The notes beneath the pieces are model-generated. The model was not told where the DNA came from, did no database searches, and saw only the letters and a list, made by a program, of their open reading frames with translations. A stretch of 64,000 bases of DNA from Antricoccus suffuscus (lineage in GTDB: Bacteria; Actinomycetota; Actinomycetes; Mycobacteriales; Antricoccaceae): NCBI RefSeq assembly GCF_003003235.1, contig NZ_PVUE01000009.1, positions 108,134 to 172,133 of the forward strand. Direction: 5' to 3'. Shown piece after piece: positions 42,518 through 51,272 of this stretch. The position numbers were made by a program, and so were the translations under genes. Position 1 is the first letter of the stretch; every line of letters begins with the position of its first letter.

Positions 42518-44290
42518 ATGACGACTGATCAATCTGCAAGAAGCGATTCGAAACAGCCCGACGAAGAGCAAGGCGCGACGCCTAAGAGTTCCGGCGGCAC
42601 AAGGAATCCACGCCTGAGCGAGCTCCTCGGCAAGGCGGTACGCCGAGTGGACCCGATCGGTTGGCTGCCCGCGACCGCAGCGGTCGCCAAGGAAGCGGCG
42701 AAACATCCGGGAGACGTCTCGCAGGCGGGGGTCCGTTTTGCGCGGGCAGTCGTGAAGGTGCCGCGGGCAAGTATCCGACGGTTCGTCAACTCCAACGACC
42801 CGCTACCGGTCCCTCCTGGTCCGCGAGACAAGCGATTCGCCGACCCGGCTTGGGACTACAACCCGTTGTTCTTCGGAATCAGGCAGACGTATCTCGCCGC
42901 CTGCAACTTCGTGGACGAAGTGGTCGACGCCGGCAGCGTCGACTACATGACCGACGAGCGGGCCCGGCAGTTCGTCAAGCTGATCCAAAACATCGCGTCG
43001 CCGACCAACTTCGCGATCACCAATCCGGCGGTGATGACCAAGGCGCTGCAGACCGGCGGCAAGAGCCTGTTCTCCGGTGCGAGGTACGCAGCCGAGGACG
43101 TGCGCGAACGCGGTGGCCGACCGAAGAAGGTCGATCGCAGTGACTTCGAGATGGGCAAGACCCTGGCCGCGACCCCGGGCAAGGTCGTCTACCGCAACGA
43201 CCTGGTCGAGCTGATCCAGTACTCGCCGCAGACGCCGACCGTGCACGAGACACCCATTCTTCTGAGCCCGCCGTGGATCAACAAGTACTACGTGATGGAT
43301 CTTGCGCCCGGGCGCAGCTTCGCCGAATGGGCGGTCAAGCACAACCGGACCGTTTTCGTACTGTCCTATATCAACCCCGACGAGTCGATGCGCAAGGTGA
43401 CGTTCGGCGATTATCTACAGAACGGGTCGATTAACGCGATCGACATCGTCAAGCGGATCACCAAGGCCGCCAAGGTCGACGTGGTCGGGCTGTGTCTCGG
43501 CGGCGTTAGTGCCAGCATCGCGGCGGGCTATCTACGTGGTCACGGGACGGAGTCGCTGGGCACGCTCACCTTGCTCAACACGATGCTCGACTACTCCGCG
43601 CCCGGCGAGATGGGCGTCATGATCTCCCCAGAAACAATGACCCAGCTCGAAGGCCGGATGCAACAGCAGGGTTATCTCTCGGGTGACGACATGTCATTCA
43701 CCTTCGACCTCATGCGCGCCAACGACCTGATCTTCAACTACGTCGTTTCGCGGTGGCTCAAGGGTGAGCCGCCCCCGGCGTTCGACATTTTGGCCTGGAA
43801 CGAAGACTCCACCCACATGACGCAAGCCATGTACAGCCAGTACATGGCGGATCTGTATGGCGCCAACAAGCTGGCGAAGGGGGCGTTTGAGCTCGACGGC
43901 ACGACGACCGACCTCGGCAAAGTGACCAATGATGTGTACGTCGTAGGCGCGATCAACGATCACATCGTGCCGTGGCAGGCGTCGTACGCCGCGGTGCATC
44001 TTTTCGGTGGCAACGTGCGTTACGTGCTTTCGAGTGGCGGGCATATCGCTGGCATCGTCAACCCGCCGAGTCCGAAGTCCTGGTATGAGGTATTCGACGA
44101 CAGCGGCGCTCAGTATCCGGACGACCCGGCACAGTGGCGGCTGGCGATCTCGCGACGCCCCGACACGTGGTGGCGGGACTGGATCGACTGGTCGAATGCC
44201 CGCGCGGGAGATCTGGTCGAGCCGCCCAACATGGGGAGTGCGAAGTACAAGCCGATCGGTGATGCGCCGGGCACTTATGTCGTGACCTGA
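42518..44290 (+). CDS. phaC: Class I polyhydroxyalkanoate synthase
   Basis: The 590-residue protein polymerises (R)-3-hydroxyacyl-CoA into polyhydroxyalkanoate on the granule surface. The catalytic triad is Cys326 in the modified lipase box 'GLCLGGV', Asp481 in 'INDHIVPW' and His509 in 'SSGGHIAG'. The numbering nearly coincides with the Cupriavidus class I enzyme, and the length of about 590 residues separates it from class III/IV synthases, which need PhaE or PhaR. The N-terminal 90 residues are polar and variable, as usual. Phasin and a depolymerase-like gene follow on the same strand; an XRE regulator is divergent. Confidence 0.95.
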   Translation: MTTDQSARSDSKQPDEEQGATPKSSGGTRNPRLSELLGKAVRRVDPIGWLPATAAVAKEAAKHPGDVSQAGVRFARAVVKVPRASIRRFVNSNDPLPVPPGPRDKRFADPAWDYNPLFFGIRQTYLAACNFVDEVVDAGSVDYMTDERARQFVKLIQNIASPTNFAITNPAVMTKALQTGGKSLFSGARYAAEDVRERGGRPKKVDRSDFEMGKTLAATPGKVVYRNDLVELIQYSPQTPTVHETPILLSPPWINKYYVMDLAPGRSFAEWAVKHNRTVFVLSYINPDESMRKVTFGDYLQNGSINAIDIVKRITKAAKVDVVGLCLGGVSASIAAGYLRGHGTESLGTLTLLNTMLDYSAPGEMGVMISPETMTQLEGRMQQQGYLSGDDMSFTFDLMRANDLIFNYVVSRWLKGEPPPAFDILAWNEDSTHMTQAMYSQYMADLYGANKLAKGAFELDGTTTDLGKVTNDVYVVGAINDHIVPWQASYAAVHLFGGNVRYVLSSGGHIAGIVNPPSPKSWYEVFDDSGAQYPDDPAQWRLAISRRPDTWWRDWIDWSNARAGDLVEPPNMGSAKYKPIGDAPGTYVVT

Positions 44291-44317
44291 GATCGATAGA
44301 TCACAAACGTTACTCAA

Positions 44318-44345
44318 GTTAGCAAACTCCAGCTAACATTGCTAA
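44318..44345 (+). promoter_or_regulatory. Phasin operator candidate, GTTAGC-N8-GCTAAC plus extra half-site
   Basis: GTTAGC (44318-44323) and GCTAAC (44332-44337) form a perfect inverted repeat, and a third copy GCTAA follows at 44341. It lies 33 bases before the phasin start. Phasin genes are commonly repressed by a granule-sensing regulator; the divergent XRE protein at 42005 is a candidate. Confidence 0.5.
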
Positions 44346-44377
44346 TGGACATAACCAATCCAACTGAGGAGTTAGAC

Positions 44378-44674
44378 ATGGCCGCCGCCAACGACAAGAA
44401 CACGAACATCCCCAACCCGATGAACGTCGACTACGAAGCGGCTGCTGAGCGCATCCGTGAACTCAACGAGAAGGTGCTCACTGCCGCGAAGCAGACCGGC
44501 AACCTGTCGCTTGATGCCTACGAGAAGACGCTGACCAGCCTGCTCGACTTCGAAGAGAAGGTCGCCGGCGCATCGCAGCTCGACTGGGTCAGCGCACTCG
44601 CCAGCGCACATGCCAACTTCGTTACGTCCGTCAGCACGGCGTACACCAACGCCGCTCGCGAGGCGCTGAAGTAA
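44378..44674 (+). CDS. Phasin-like granule protein
   Basis: The 98-residue protein is almost entirely amphipathic alpha helix after a polar start: 'YEAAAERIRELNEKVLTAAKQTGNLSL' (inexact span about 18-44) and 'LLDFEEKVAGASQLDWVSALASAHANFV', with no cysteine and few prolines. This matches small phasins that coat polyhydroxyalkanoate granules. GAGGAG stands seven bases before ATG 44378. Position between the synthase and the depolymerase-like gene supports the call. A strong terminator follows. Confidence 0.8.
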   Translation: MAAANDKNTNIPNPMNVDYEAAAERIRELNEKVLTAAKQTGNLSLDAYEKTLTSLLDFEEKVAGASQLDWVSALASAHANFVTSVSTAYTNAAREALK

Positions 44675-44695
44675 CACATTTTCGCAGTACAACTG

Positions 44696-44724
44696 GGGCG
44701 GGTGACCTAATTGGTCGCCCGCCC
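44696..44724 (+). terminator. Terminator after the phasin gene
   Basis: GGGCGGGTGACC (44696-44707) and GGTCGCCCGCCC (44713-44724) pair over 12 bases with one G-T, loop TAATT, followed by TTT. It isolates phaC-phasin from the next gene. Confidence 0.85.
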
Positions 44725-44872
44725 TTTGTCGGTTATGTCGATTTCTTCGGCCTGATCGCGGTCAGATCGTTATGGAATTTGTGCGGACCTGCCAGTCCGA
44801 CCGGACGGTCCGCTGTATTGTTCGGTGATCCAGTTGCGTGGATCACGTCAATCTGACAAGGACGAATTCTCC

Positions 44873-46030
44873 ATGAGTACAGCGATGCCGACCAAGATCA
44901 TCTCCAGCTTTGCGACGGCCCCATTCGAAGCCTCACTCGCCATTGCGACCGGCTGGACTGACTATTGGCTGGGTGCGGTAGATCGGCAAAGTACGCCGTT
45001 GGACGTCGCAAACGATCTGGCCGAGTGGTGGCGGGTGACGACCCAGCGCAACGAGCCGAAATGGGCACACCCGCACAAAGTCGTCAAGACGTGGCCGGTC
45101 GCTCGGTTGCTGGACTACTCCGCGGCCCGCCCGAAGGCCAAGGTCGCCACGCTCGTGCTGCCACCGCAGGCCGGCCATTCCTCGTCGATTGTCGATTTTG
45201 CCCGTGACCAGAGTCAGATGATCACCATCCGCGAATGCGGCCTGGACCGGCTCTTCACGCTCGACTGGACGCCGGCCACCGAGGAAAGCAAAGACTTCTC
45301 GATTGACGACTACCTCGCGATCATGGATGAATCCGTCGATGCACTCGGCGGGAAAGCCAACCTCGTCGGTGACTGCCAGGGCGGCTGGTTGGCGACAATC
45401 TATGCGGCGCTCCACCCTGACAAGGTCAACTCGCTGACCATCGGCGGCGCGCCGATCGACTACCACGCAGGCGATGGCGTGATCCTCGAGTGGATCGACG
45501 TCCTGGGCGGCCGTGCCGACATTGCGGCGTACCGCTCGATGGTCGAATCCAACAACGGCCTGTACGCCGGAAGCAACCAGGTCACCGGCTTCAAGATGAT
45601 GCAGCCGCCCGGCGAAATTGAACGGATCTGGGGGCTGCTGCCGCAGATCAACGACGCCGATGCAGTGCGCCGCTATACCGAGTTCACCGACTGGTTCGAG
45701 TGGACGCAGGACATCTCGGGTGCGTTCTACCTCTGGATCGTCGAGGAGCTTTTCGCCGGAAACAAGCTCGTCAAAGGCACACTGCAGATCGGCGGCGAGT
45801 ACGTCGACCTCGCCAAGATCGACTGCCAGGTCAACTTGCTGGCCGGCACTCAAGACCACATCACGCCGGCCGACCAGGTGTGGGCCCTCGCCGACTACAT
45901 TTCGACACCGAAAGCGCAGATCGCCCGCGAACTAGTAGAGGCCGGCCACCTCGGTCTGTTTATGGGCCACACGTCTTTGCGCAATCATTGGACCAAGCTC
46001 ATGGCGAACGTCCTCACAATCTCGAAGTAG
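44873..46030 (+). CDS. PhaC/PhaZ-like alpha/beta hydrolase, probable intracellular PHA depolymerase
   Basis: The 385-residue protein has an alpha/beta-hydrolase fold with a cysteine nucleophile: Cys168 in 'GDCQGGW', Asp328 in 'GTQDHITP' and His359 in 'AGHLGLFMG'. It shares with PhaC the region 'VDALGGKANLVGDCQGG' but lacks the long N-terminal domain, and its opening 'ATGWTDYWLGAVDRQSTPLDVANDL' differs. Intracellular PHB depolymerases such as Cupriavidus PhaZ1 also use cysteine, so a granule-degrading role is likely. A second, minor synthase cannot be excluded. AAGGA precedes ATG 44873; an AT-poor upstream region gives no clear promoter. Confidence 0.75.
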   Translation: MSTAMPTKIISSFATAPFEASLAIATGWTDYWLGAVDRQSTPLDVANDLAEWWRVTTQRNEPKWAHPHKVVKTWPVARLLDYSAARPKAKVATLVLPPQAGHSSSIVDFARDQSQMITIRECGLDRLFTLDWTPATEESKDFSIDDYLAIMDESVDALGGKANLVGDCQGGWLATIYAALHPDKVNSLTIGGAPIDYHAGDGVILEWIDVLGGRADIAAYRSMVESNNGLYAGSNQVTGFKMMQPPGEIERIWGLLPQINDADAVRRYTEFTDWFEWTQDISGAFYLWIVEELFAGNKLVKGTLQIGGEYVDLAKIDCQVNLLAGTQDHITPADQVWALADYISTPKAQIARELVEAGHLGLFMGHTSLRNHWTKLMANVLTISK

Positions 46031-46363
46031 CTCGCTGCCAGCGCGACCGAGGTGTGAACTGGGCGTGATCTGACGTCGTCGAAAGGCACGCCGAGGTAAC
46101 GGTCTGGTTGCGATTTCGATGCACTCTCGCCTTGGGCCCAGGCGGGTTCCCACATAGCGGGCATACATTTCAGGTCATACCGAATTGTTTCACCGCGCTC
46201 CACACGGTTCGCGACAGCCTGCTAGCTCGACCGCATGGCCTAACTGCTCGACTGCCTCACAACTGCGATGTCCACGGTGTCGGCAATGCCCTCAGAGGCG
46301 CCCGCCGCCACGACGAGTGTTTCCGCTGGGCTTCCGTCATTTGACGTTCTGGAGGTCCGAGCA
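46031..46363. other. 333-bp intergenic region
   Basis: This gap separates the PHA genes from the peptide-type ABC importer. I see no convincing gene, terminator hairpin or operator. The last part must contain the importer's promoter; only the GGAGGTC ribosome-binding site at 46351-46357 is clear. Confidence 0.5.
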
Positions 46364-48205
46364 ATGCTCAGAAAAAATCGAACGATGGCGGCGCTTTCCA
46401 TAGCAGCCGCGCTTGCGATGGTGACGACTGCCTGTAGCAGCACGCCGTCCTCGTCGAGCAACGGCAAGACGGGTTCAAGTTCGTCGTCGGCGCAGAGCGC
46501 CAACGTCAACGCGAGCGGGAGCGTCAAACAAGGCGGAACCCTCAAGATAGTAGGCAACGCGGACGTCGATCACCTCGACACCGCCGCCGGCTACTACACG
46601 GCGACCTACACCTTAATGCGGGCGTACACGCGCCAGCTGTTCAGCTATCCGGCCTCGACGAACCTTGACAAGGCGAACACCCCGACCCCGGACATTGCCA
46701 CCGAGATCCCGACCACGAGCAACGGCGGGATCAGTTCTGACGGCAAGACCTACACAATCCATCTTCGCGATGGCGTCAAGTGGGACACTACGCCGGCTCG
46801 GGCAGTCACCGCCAACGACGTTGTCCTTGGCTTCAAGCGGTTGTGCAACCCGACGCAGAACTCGGTCGGCGCGCCCGGCTACTACGAGGGCGTCATTGAA
46901 GGAATGCAAGAGTACTGCGACGCGTTTGCCAAGGTTGCGCCGACGGTCGAGGCATTCAAGGCGTTCATCGAGAGCAACCAGATCTCCGGTATTGAAGCGG
47001 TGAACGACAACACGGTGAAGTTCACCTTGACTAAGCCGGCGGGCGATTTCATCAATATATTGGCGTTGCCGTTCTCGTCTCCGGCCCCTGTCGAGTACCT
47101 GAACTACCTTCCGGACGATGCGAACTTCCGTCAACACACGATCTCCGACGGCCCGTACAAGATCGTGCAGTACACGCCCGGCCAGTCCTACATGCTCGAC
47201 CGAAACACGGCATGGAGTCAGAAGTCCGATCCGATCCGGCATCAGTACGTCGATCACATTCAGATCACCCTCGGACCGGACGAAAACGGTGTACAGCAGC
47301 AGATCGAGGCAGGAACTGCCGACATGTCGTGGGATACCACAGTGCCGACGGCCAACGTCCCGGCCCTGAAAGCGCAGAACGACCCGCGGCTCGGGATCTA
47401 CGCGAACCTCGACACCAACCCGTTCCTGACCTTCAACATGCAGAGCCCCAACAACAATGGCGCCCTCGGCAAGGTCAAGGTACGGCAGGCAATCGAGTAC
47501 GCCGTAGACAAGGTAGCGCTCGGACAGATCTACGGTGGTCCGACGCTCAACCAGCCACTCAACCAGGTGATTCCACCGGGCAACGTCGGCTACGAGAAGT
47601 TCAACCTCTACCCGACCAAGGACAACAAAGGCGATCCGGCCAAATGCAAGTCGCTGTTGAAGGAGGCAGGCTATCCAAACGGTCTGACCCTCAAGGACGT
47701 GTACCGGACTTCCGGTAAGCATCCCGCGGTCTACCAGTCGATCCAGGCAGACCTGGCCAAGTGCGGGATCACGACCGTCGGTACGCCGTCCAGCGCGGGC
47801 GACTACTACGGGAAGTACCTGTCGGCACCGGATGCGGCGAAGGCCGGTACGTGGGACATCTCCGAACCCGGCTGGATTCCCGACTGGTACGGCAACAACG
47901 CCCGTTCCATCATGGAACCGCTGTTCGATGGCCGGACCTACGGGCCGGGATCGACCGACTGGGGCGACTACAACAACGCGACAGTGAACGCCGATATCGA
48001 CAAGGCCCTGGCCTCGACCGACAAGGCGGAGATCACGAAAGCCATGCACGAGGCGGATATGCAGGTCATGAAGGACGCCGCGTTCGTGCCGTTCCAAACG
48101 CAGTCGACACCGATCTTCCGCTCGACGCGGGTACATAACGCGCTTGAGTTGCCGAGCAGCGTCAACTACGACATCACGCAAATCTGGCTGGATCCGACTA
48201 GCTGA
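46364..48205 (+). CDS. Peptide/oligopeptide-type ABC substrate-binding lipoprotein (SBP family 5)
   Basis: The 613-residue protein is the extracellular solute receptor of the following ABC importer. A signal peptide with lipobox ending 'VTTAC' places the lipidated cysteine at residue 24; a Ser-rich linker follows. The family 5 signature region is 'TIHLRDGVKWDTTPARAVTANDVVLGFKR', and 'VRQAIEYAVDKVALGQI' and 'QIWLDP' near the end are further landmarks. It is longer than DppA/OppA (about 530), with extra loops. ATG 46364 has GGAGGTC seven bases upstream. The substrate may be a peptide, amide or other nitrogenous compound; the amidase downstream points to the last two. Confidence 0.92.
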   Translation: MLRKNRTMAALSIAAALAMVTTACSSTPSSSSNGKTGSSSSSAQSANVNASGSVKQGGTLKIVGNADVDHLDTAAGYYTATYTLMRAYTRQLFSYPASTNLDKANTPTPDIATEIPTTSNGGISSDGKTYTIHLRDGVKWDTTPARAVTANDVVLGFKRLCNPTQNSVGAPGYYEGVIEGMQEYCDAFAKVAPTVEAFKAFIESNQISGIEAVNDNTVKFTLTKPAGDFINILALPFSSPAPVEYLNYLPDDANFRQHTISDGPYKIVQYTPGQSYMLDRNTAWSQKSDPIRHQYVDHIQITLGPDENGVQQQIEAGTADMSWDTTVPTANVPALKAQNDPRLGIYANLDTNPFLTFNMQSPNNNGALGKVKVRQAIEYAVDKVALGQIYGGPTLNQPLNQVIPPGNVGYEKFNLYPTKDNKGDPAKCKSLLKEAGYPNGLTLKDVYRTSGKHPAVYQSIQADLAKCGITTVGTPSSAGDYYGKYLSAPDAAKAGTWDISEPGWIPDWYGNNARSIMEPLFDGRTYGPGSTDWGDYNNATVNADIDKALASTDKAEITKAMHEADMQVMKDAAFVPFQTQSTPIFRSTRVHNALELPSSVNYDITQIWLDPTS

Positions 48206-48217
48206 CAGGGGCGGGCC

Positions 48218-49264
48218 ATGGCTCTGCTCGAGGTCACTGACCTGTCGGTGACGTTTCCAACCGCGGACGGCCTTGTCCGGGCCGTCCGCGGGGTGTCGTT
48301 CGCCCTCGAACGCGGACACACCCTAGGCATCGTCGGGGAGTCAGGTTCGGGCAAGAGCGTCTGCACGCAGACCTTGCTCGGCCTGACTCAAGGCGCGACC
48401 GTGACAGGTACGGCGATGTTCGAAGGTCACGACCTGCTCACTATGGGCAAGAAGGAGCTTCGTCAGGTCCGCGGCGCACAGATCTCTACCGTGTTCCAAG
48501 ATCCGCTGTCGAGCCTGCATCCGCTGTACAAGGTCGGCTGGCAGATCGTCGAGATGATCAGGGCGCACCGCAAGGTGAGCAAGCGCGCGGCACGTGCCCG
48601 GGCGGTGGAATTGCTGTCTCTGGTGGGGATCCCGGAGGCTGAAAGCCGGGTTGACGACTATCCGCACCAGTTCTCCGGGGGCATGCGTCAGCGTGCCATG
48701 ATCGCGATGGCCCTTGCCCTTGACCCCGCACTGATCATCGCCGACGAGCCGACGACGGCTCTGGACGCGACGGTACAGGCGCAAGTCATCGATCTAATGA
48801 CACGGCTGCAGAAGGAGTTCGACACGGCGCTGATCATGATTACCCACGACCTAGGCGTCATCGCAGACATCGCCGATGAGGTGTTGGTGATGTACGCCGG
48901 TCGCGCCGTGGAGCAGGCGCCACGGCGCCCGCTGTACTACGACGCGCACCATCCGTACACGGTTGGCCTGCTCGAGTCGATTCCAGGTGCCGCAGGGACA
49001 GGGGAGAAGCTTCGCCCAATCCCCGGTACGCCGCCAAGTTTGATCAATATTCCGTCTGGCTGCGCGTTCCATCCGCGCTGCCGCTATGCGATGCAGCGCT
49101 GCGCTGTCGAAGATCCGCAGTTGACCGAGGTTGCCGACGACCATACTTCCGCGTGCTGGCTGCCCCCGGGTCTGCGCGGGCTTGCGCCGCAGACACATCA
49201 AGCTAGGGCAGCGGCGGCCAACGAAGCGCCGCTGCGGGAATCCGAACGGGAGGTTGCATCATGA
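48218..49264 (+). CDS. Oligopeptide-type ABC transporter ATPase, DppD/OppD
   Basis: The 348-residue ATPase has Walker A 'GESGSGKSVCTQ' (about 37-48), signature 'FSGGMRQRAMIAMAL', Walker B 'LIIADEPTTALD', H-loop 'MITHDLGVI' and the C-terminal oligopeptide-transporter extension with four cysteines around 'GCAFHPRCRYAMQRC', which in this family can bind an Fe-S cluster. It works with the OppF-like subunit whose gene overlaps by four bases (ATGA). Confidence 0.95.
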   Translation: MALLEVTDLSVTFPTADGLVRAVRGVSFALERGHTLGIVGESGSGKSVCTQTLLGLTQGATVTGTAMFEGHDLLTMGKKELRQVRGAQISTVFQDPLSSLHPLYKVGWQIVEMIRAHRKVSKRAARARAVELLSLVGIPEAESRVDDYPHQFSGGMRQRAMIAMALALDPALIIADEPTTALDATVQAQVIDLMTRLQKEFDTALIMITHDLGVIADIADEVLVMYAGRAVEQAPRRPLYYDAHHPYTVGLLESIPGAAGTGEKLRPIPGTPPSLINIPSGCAFHPRCRYAMQRCAVEDPQLTEVADDHTSACWLPPGLRGLAPQTHQARAAAANEAPLRESEREVAS

Positions 49265-50313
49265 GCGATCCGCGGCCTCGCGGCGACGTACTACTACGGG
49301 TGGAAGGCGTGGTGAAGCATTTTCCGATCAAACGGGGGATCATCTTCAAGAAGGAGATCGGCCGAGTCCACGCCGTGGACGGGGTCGACCTCGAGGTACG
49401 CCGTGGCGAGACGCTCGGGCTGGTCGGGGAGACCGGTTGCGGCAAGTCGACACTGGCACGGTGCATCACCCGGCTATATCCGCTGACCGGCGGTCGGGTG
49501 CTGTTCGAAGACACGGATCTGTCGACCCTGTCGCGGCGCCAACTTCGTCCGTACCGCAGGGAAGTCCAGATGATTTTCCAGGATCCCTACGGCTCACTCA
49601 ACCCGCGACGACGGGTCGGCTCGATCATCGGCGATCCGTTCGCGATCCACGGGATCGCCAATGGCGCGGAGCGCAAGCGCCGGGTGCAGGAACTCATGGA
49701 GCTCGTCGGCCTCAACCCGGAGCATTACAACAGGTTTCCGGCTGACTTCTCCGGCGGCCAACGGCAACGAATTGGAGTGGCGCGAGCTCTCGCCCTGAAG
49801 CCAAAGCTGATCGTGTGCGACGAGCCGGTTTCTGCGCTCGACGTATCAATCCAGGCCCAGATCATCAACCTGCTCGAGTCGCTCCAGCACGACTTCGACC
49901 TCACGTATGTGTTTATCGCGCACGATCTGTCGGTAGTCGAGCACGTCAGTGATCGGGTGGCGGTGATGTATCTAGGCAAGATAGTGGAACTCGCCGACCG
50001 ATCCGACTTGTACGGCGTACCAAGGCATCCCTACACCAATGCGCTTCTATCTGCTGCGTCGATCGCCGACCCGGACCGGTCCCGACAGCGGCAACGGATC
50101 CTCCTGAGCGGCGACGTTCCGTCACCGGTCAGTCCGCCGTCCGGCTGTCGATTCCATCCGCGTTGTCCTAAGGCGCAGGCAATCTGCTCGGCAGAGATCC
50201 CCGCGCTCGAGCCGCGCGCGGCAGACCCTGGGGATCACCTCACCGCGTGCCTCTTCCCGGTCGAGCCGGGAGAACGACTTGCCGGCACCTCAAACAGCGT
50301 CGCGGAAGCGTGA
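49261..50313 (+). CDS. Oligopeptide-type ABC transporter ATPase, DppF/OppF
   Basis: The 350-residue ATPase has Walker A 'GETGCGKSTLAR' (about 58-69), Q-loop 'MIFQDPYGSLNPRR', signature 'FSGGQRQRIGVARAL', Walker B 'LIVCDEPVSALD' and the family C-terminal extension with 'GCRFHPRCPKAQAIC'. It is the second nucleotide-binding subunit of the importer. The start overlaps the OppD gene stop; the permease gene follows after seven bases. Confidence 0.95.
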   Translation: MSDPRPRGDVLLRVEGVVKHFPIKRGIIFKKEIGRVHAVDGVDLEVRRGETLGLVGETGCGKSTLARCITRLYPLTGGRVLFEDTDLSTLSRRQLRPYRREVQMIFQDPYGSLNPRRRVGSIIGDPFAIHGIANGAERKRRVQELMELVGLNPEHYNRFPADFSGGQRQRIGVARALALKPKLIVCDEPVSALDVSIQAQIINLLESLQHDFDLTYVFIAHDLSVVEHVSDRVAVMYLGKIVELADRSDLYGVPRHPYTNALLSAASIADPDRSRQRQRILLSGDVPSPVSPPSGCRFHPRCPKAQAICSAEIPALEPRAADPGDHLTACLFPVEPGERLAGTSNSVAEA

Positions 50314-50320
50314 TGCTGCG

Positions 50321-51268
50321 ATGTCTGCCACCGAGCTGACGACGACGGGTCCAGTCCAGACGCCACCCGCCGGGCAGCCCGTGGCCGGTCGCAGTCCATG
50401 GCAGATCGCATGGGCTCGACTGCGCCGGGACAAGGTCGCCGTCGCGTGCGCGACGTTCATCGTGCTCCTGATCGTCGTGGCCGTGTTCGCGGGGCCGCTG
50501 TCGCACCTGGTCGGCTACTCTCCCACCGAACAGGATCGCGACTTCGGGATCACTGTCGCCGGTCTACCTGTCGCCCCCAACTCGCGTCACTGGCTCGGCA
50601 CGGACAACCTCGGCCGTGACATCCTCGTCCGGATCATCTATGGCACAAGAGTTTCGCTGGTCGTTGGTGTGGCTGCTGCAGCTGCAGCGGCGTTCATCGG
50701 TGTGGTCGTCGGGCTATGCGCGGGCTACTTCGGCCCGGTGGTCGACACCATCCTGTCGCGGCTGATGGACGTGGTGTTGTCCTTCCCGTTCCTGCTGTTC
50801 GCCATCGCGCTCGTCTCGGTTGTCGGCCCCAGCGAACTGATCGAGATTGTCGTGATCGCGTTCTTCTCGTGGGCCGCCGTCGGGCGAATTGTGCGCGGCC
50901 AGACTCTGGCAATTAGAGAACGTGAGTACATCGAGGCGGCGCGCTCGCTTGGCGCGGGTGACCTGCGCATCATGGTCGTCGACGTGTTGCCCAACCTGAT
51001 CGCGCCGGTGATCGTCTACGCGACACTGCTGATCCCAGTCTCAATCGTCTTCGAGGCGACCCTTTCCTACCTCGGAGTCGGCATCATTCCGCCCACGCCG
51101 AGCTGGGGCAACATGATCAGCGACGCGCAGAATTTCTATCAAGTTGGTTGGTGGTTCCTTGTCTTCCCCTGCCTGGCACTGATTCTCACGACGTTAGCGT
51201 TTAATCTGCTCGGCGACAGCGTCCGCGACGCGCTCGATCCACGGACCGAACGACTGATGGCGAGGTAG
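50321..51268 (+). CDS. Oligopeptide-type ABC permease, DppC/OppC
   Basis: The 315-residue permease has an N-terminal OppC_N segment with the first helix ('FIVLLIVVAVFAGPL', about 46-60), an extracytoplasmic loop containing 'HWLGTDNLGRDILVRIIYGTR' (the family signature), and five more helices. The EAA coupling motif is 'EREYIEAARSLGAGDLRIM'. It lies before the DppB-type gene, the reverse of the usual B-then-C order. Confidence 0.93.
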   Translation: MSATELTTTGPVQTPPAGQPVAGRSPWQIAWARLRRDKVAVACATFIVLLIVVAVFAGPLSHLVGYSPTEQDRDFGITVAGLPVAPNSRHWLGTDNLGRDILVRIIYGTRVSLVVGVAAAAAAAFIGVVVGLCAGYFGPVVDTILSRLMDVVLSFPFLLFAIALVSVVGPSELIEIVVIAFFSWAAVGRIVRGQTLAIREREYIEAARSLGAGDLRIMVVDVLPNLIAPVIVYATLLIPVSIVFEATLSYLGVGIIPPTPSWGNMISDAQNFYQVGWWFLVFPCLALILTTLAFNLLGDSVRDALDPRTERLMAR

Positions 51269-51272
51269 CCGA

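Noticed and set aside
46613..48319. 568-codon minus-strand frame opposite the solute-binding protein
   Set aside because: Antisense shadow of a lipoprotein gene with signal peptide and family 5 motifs.
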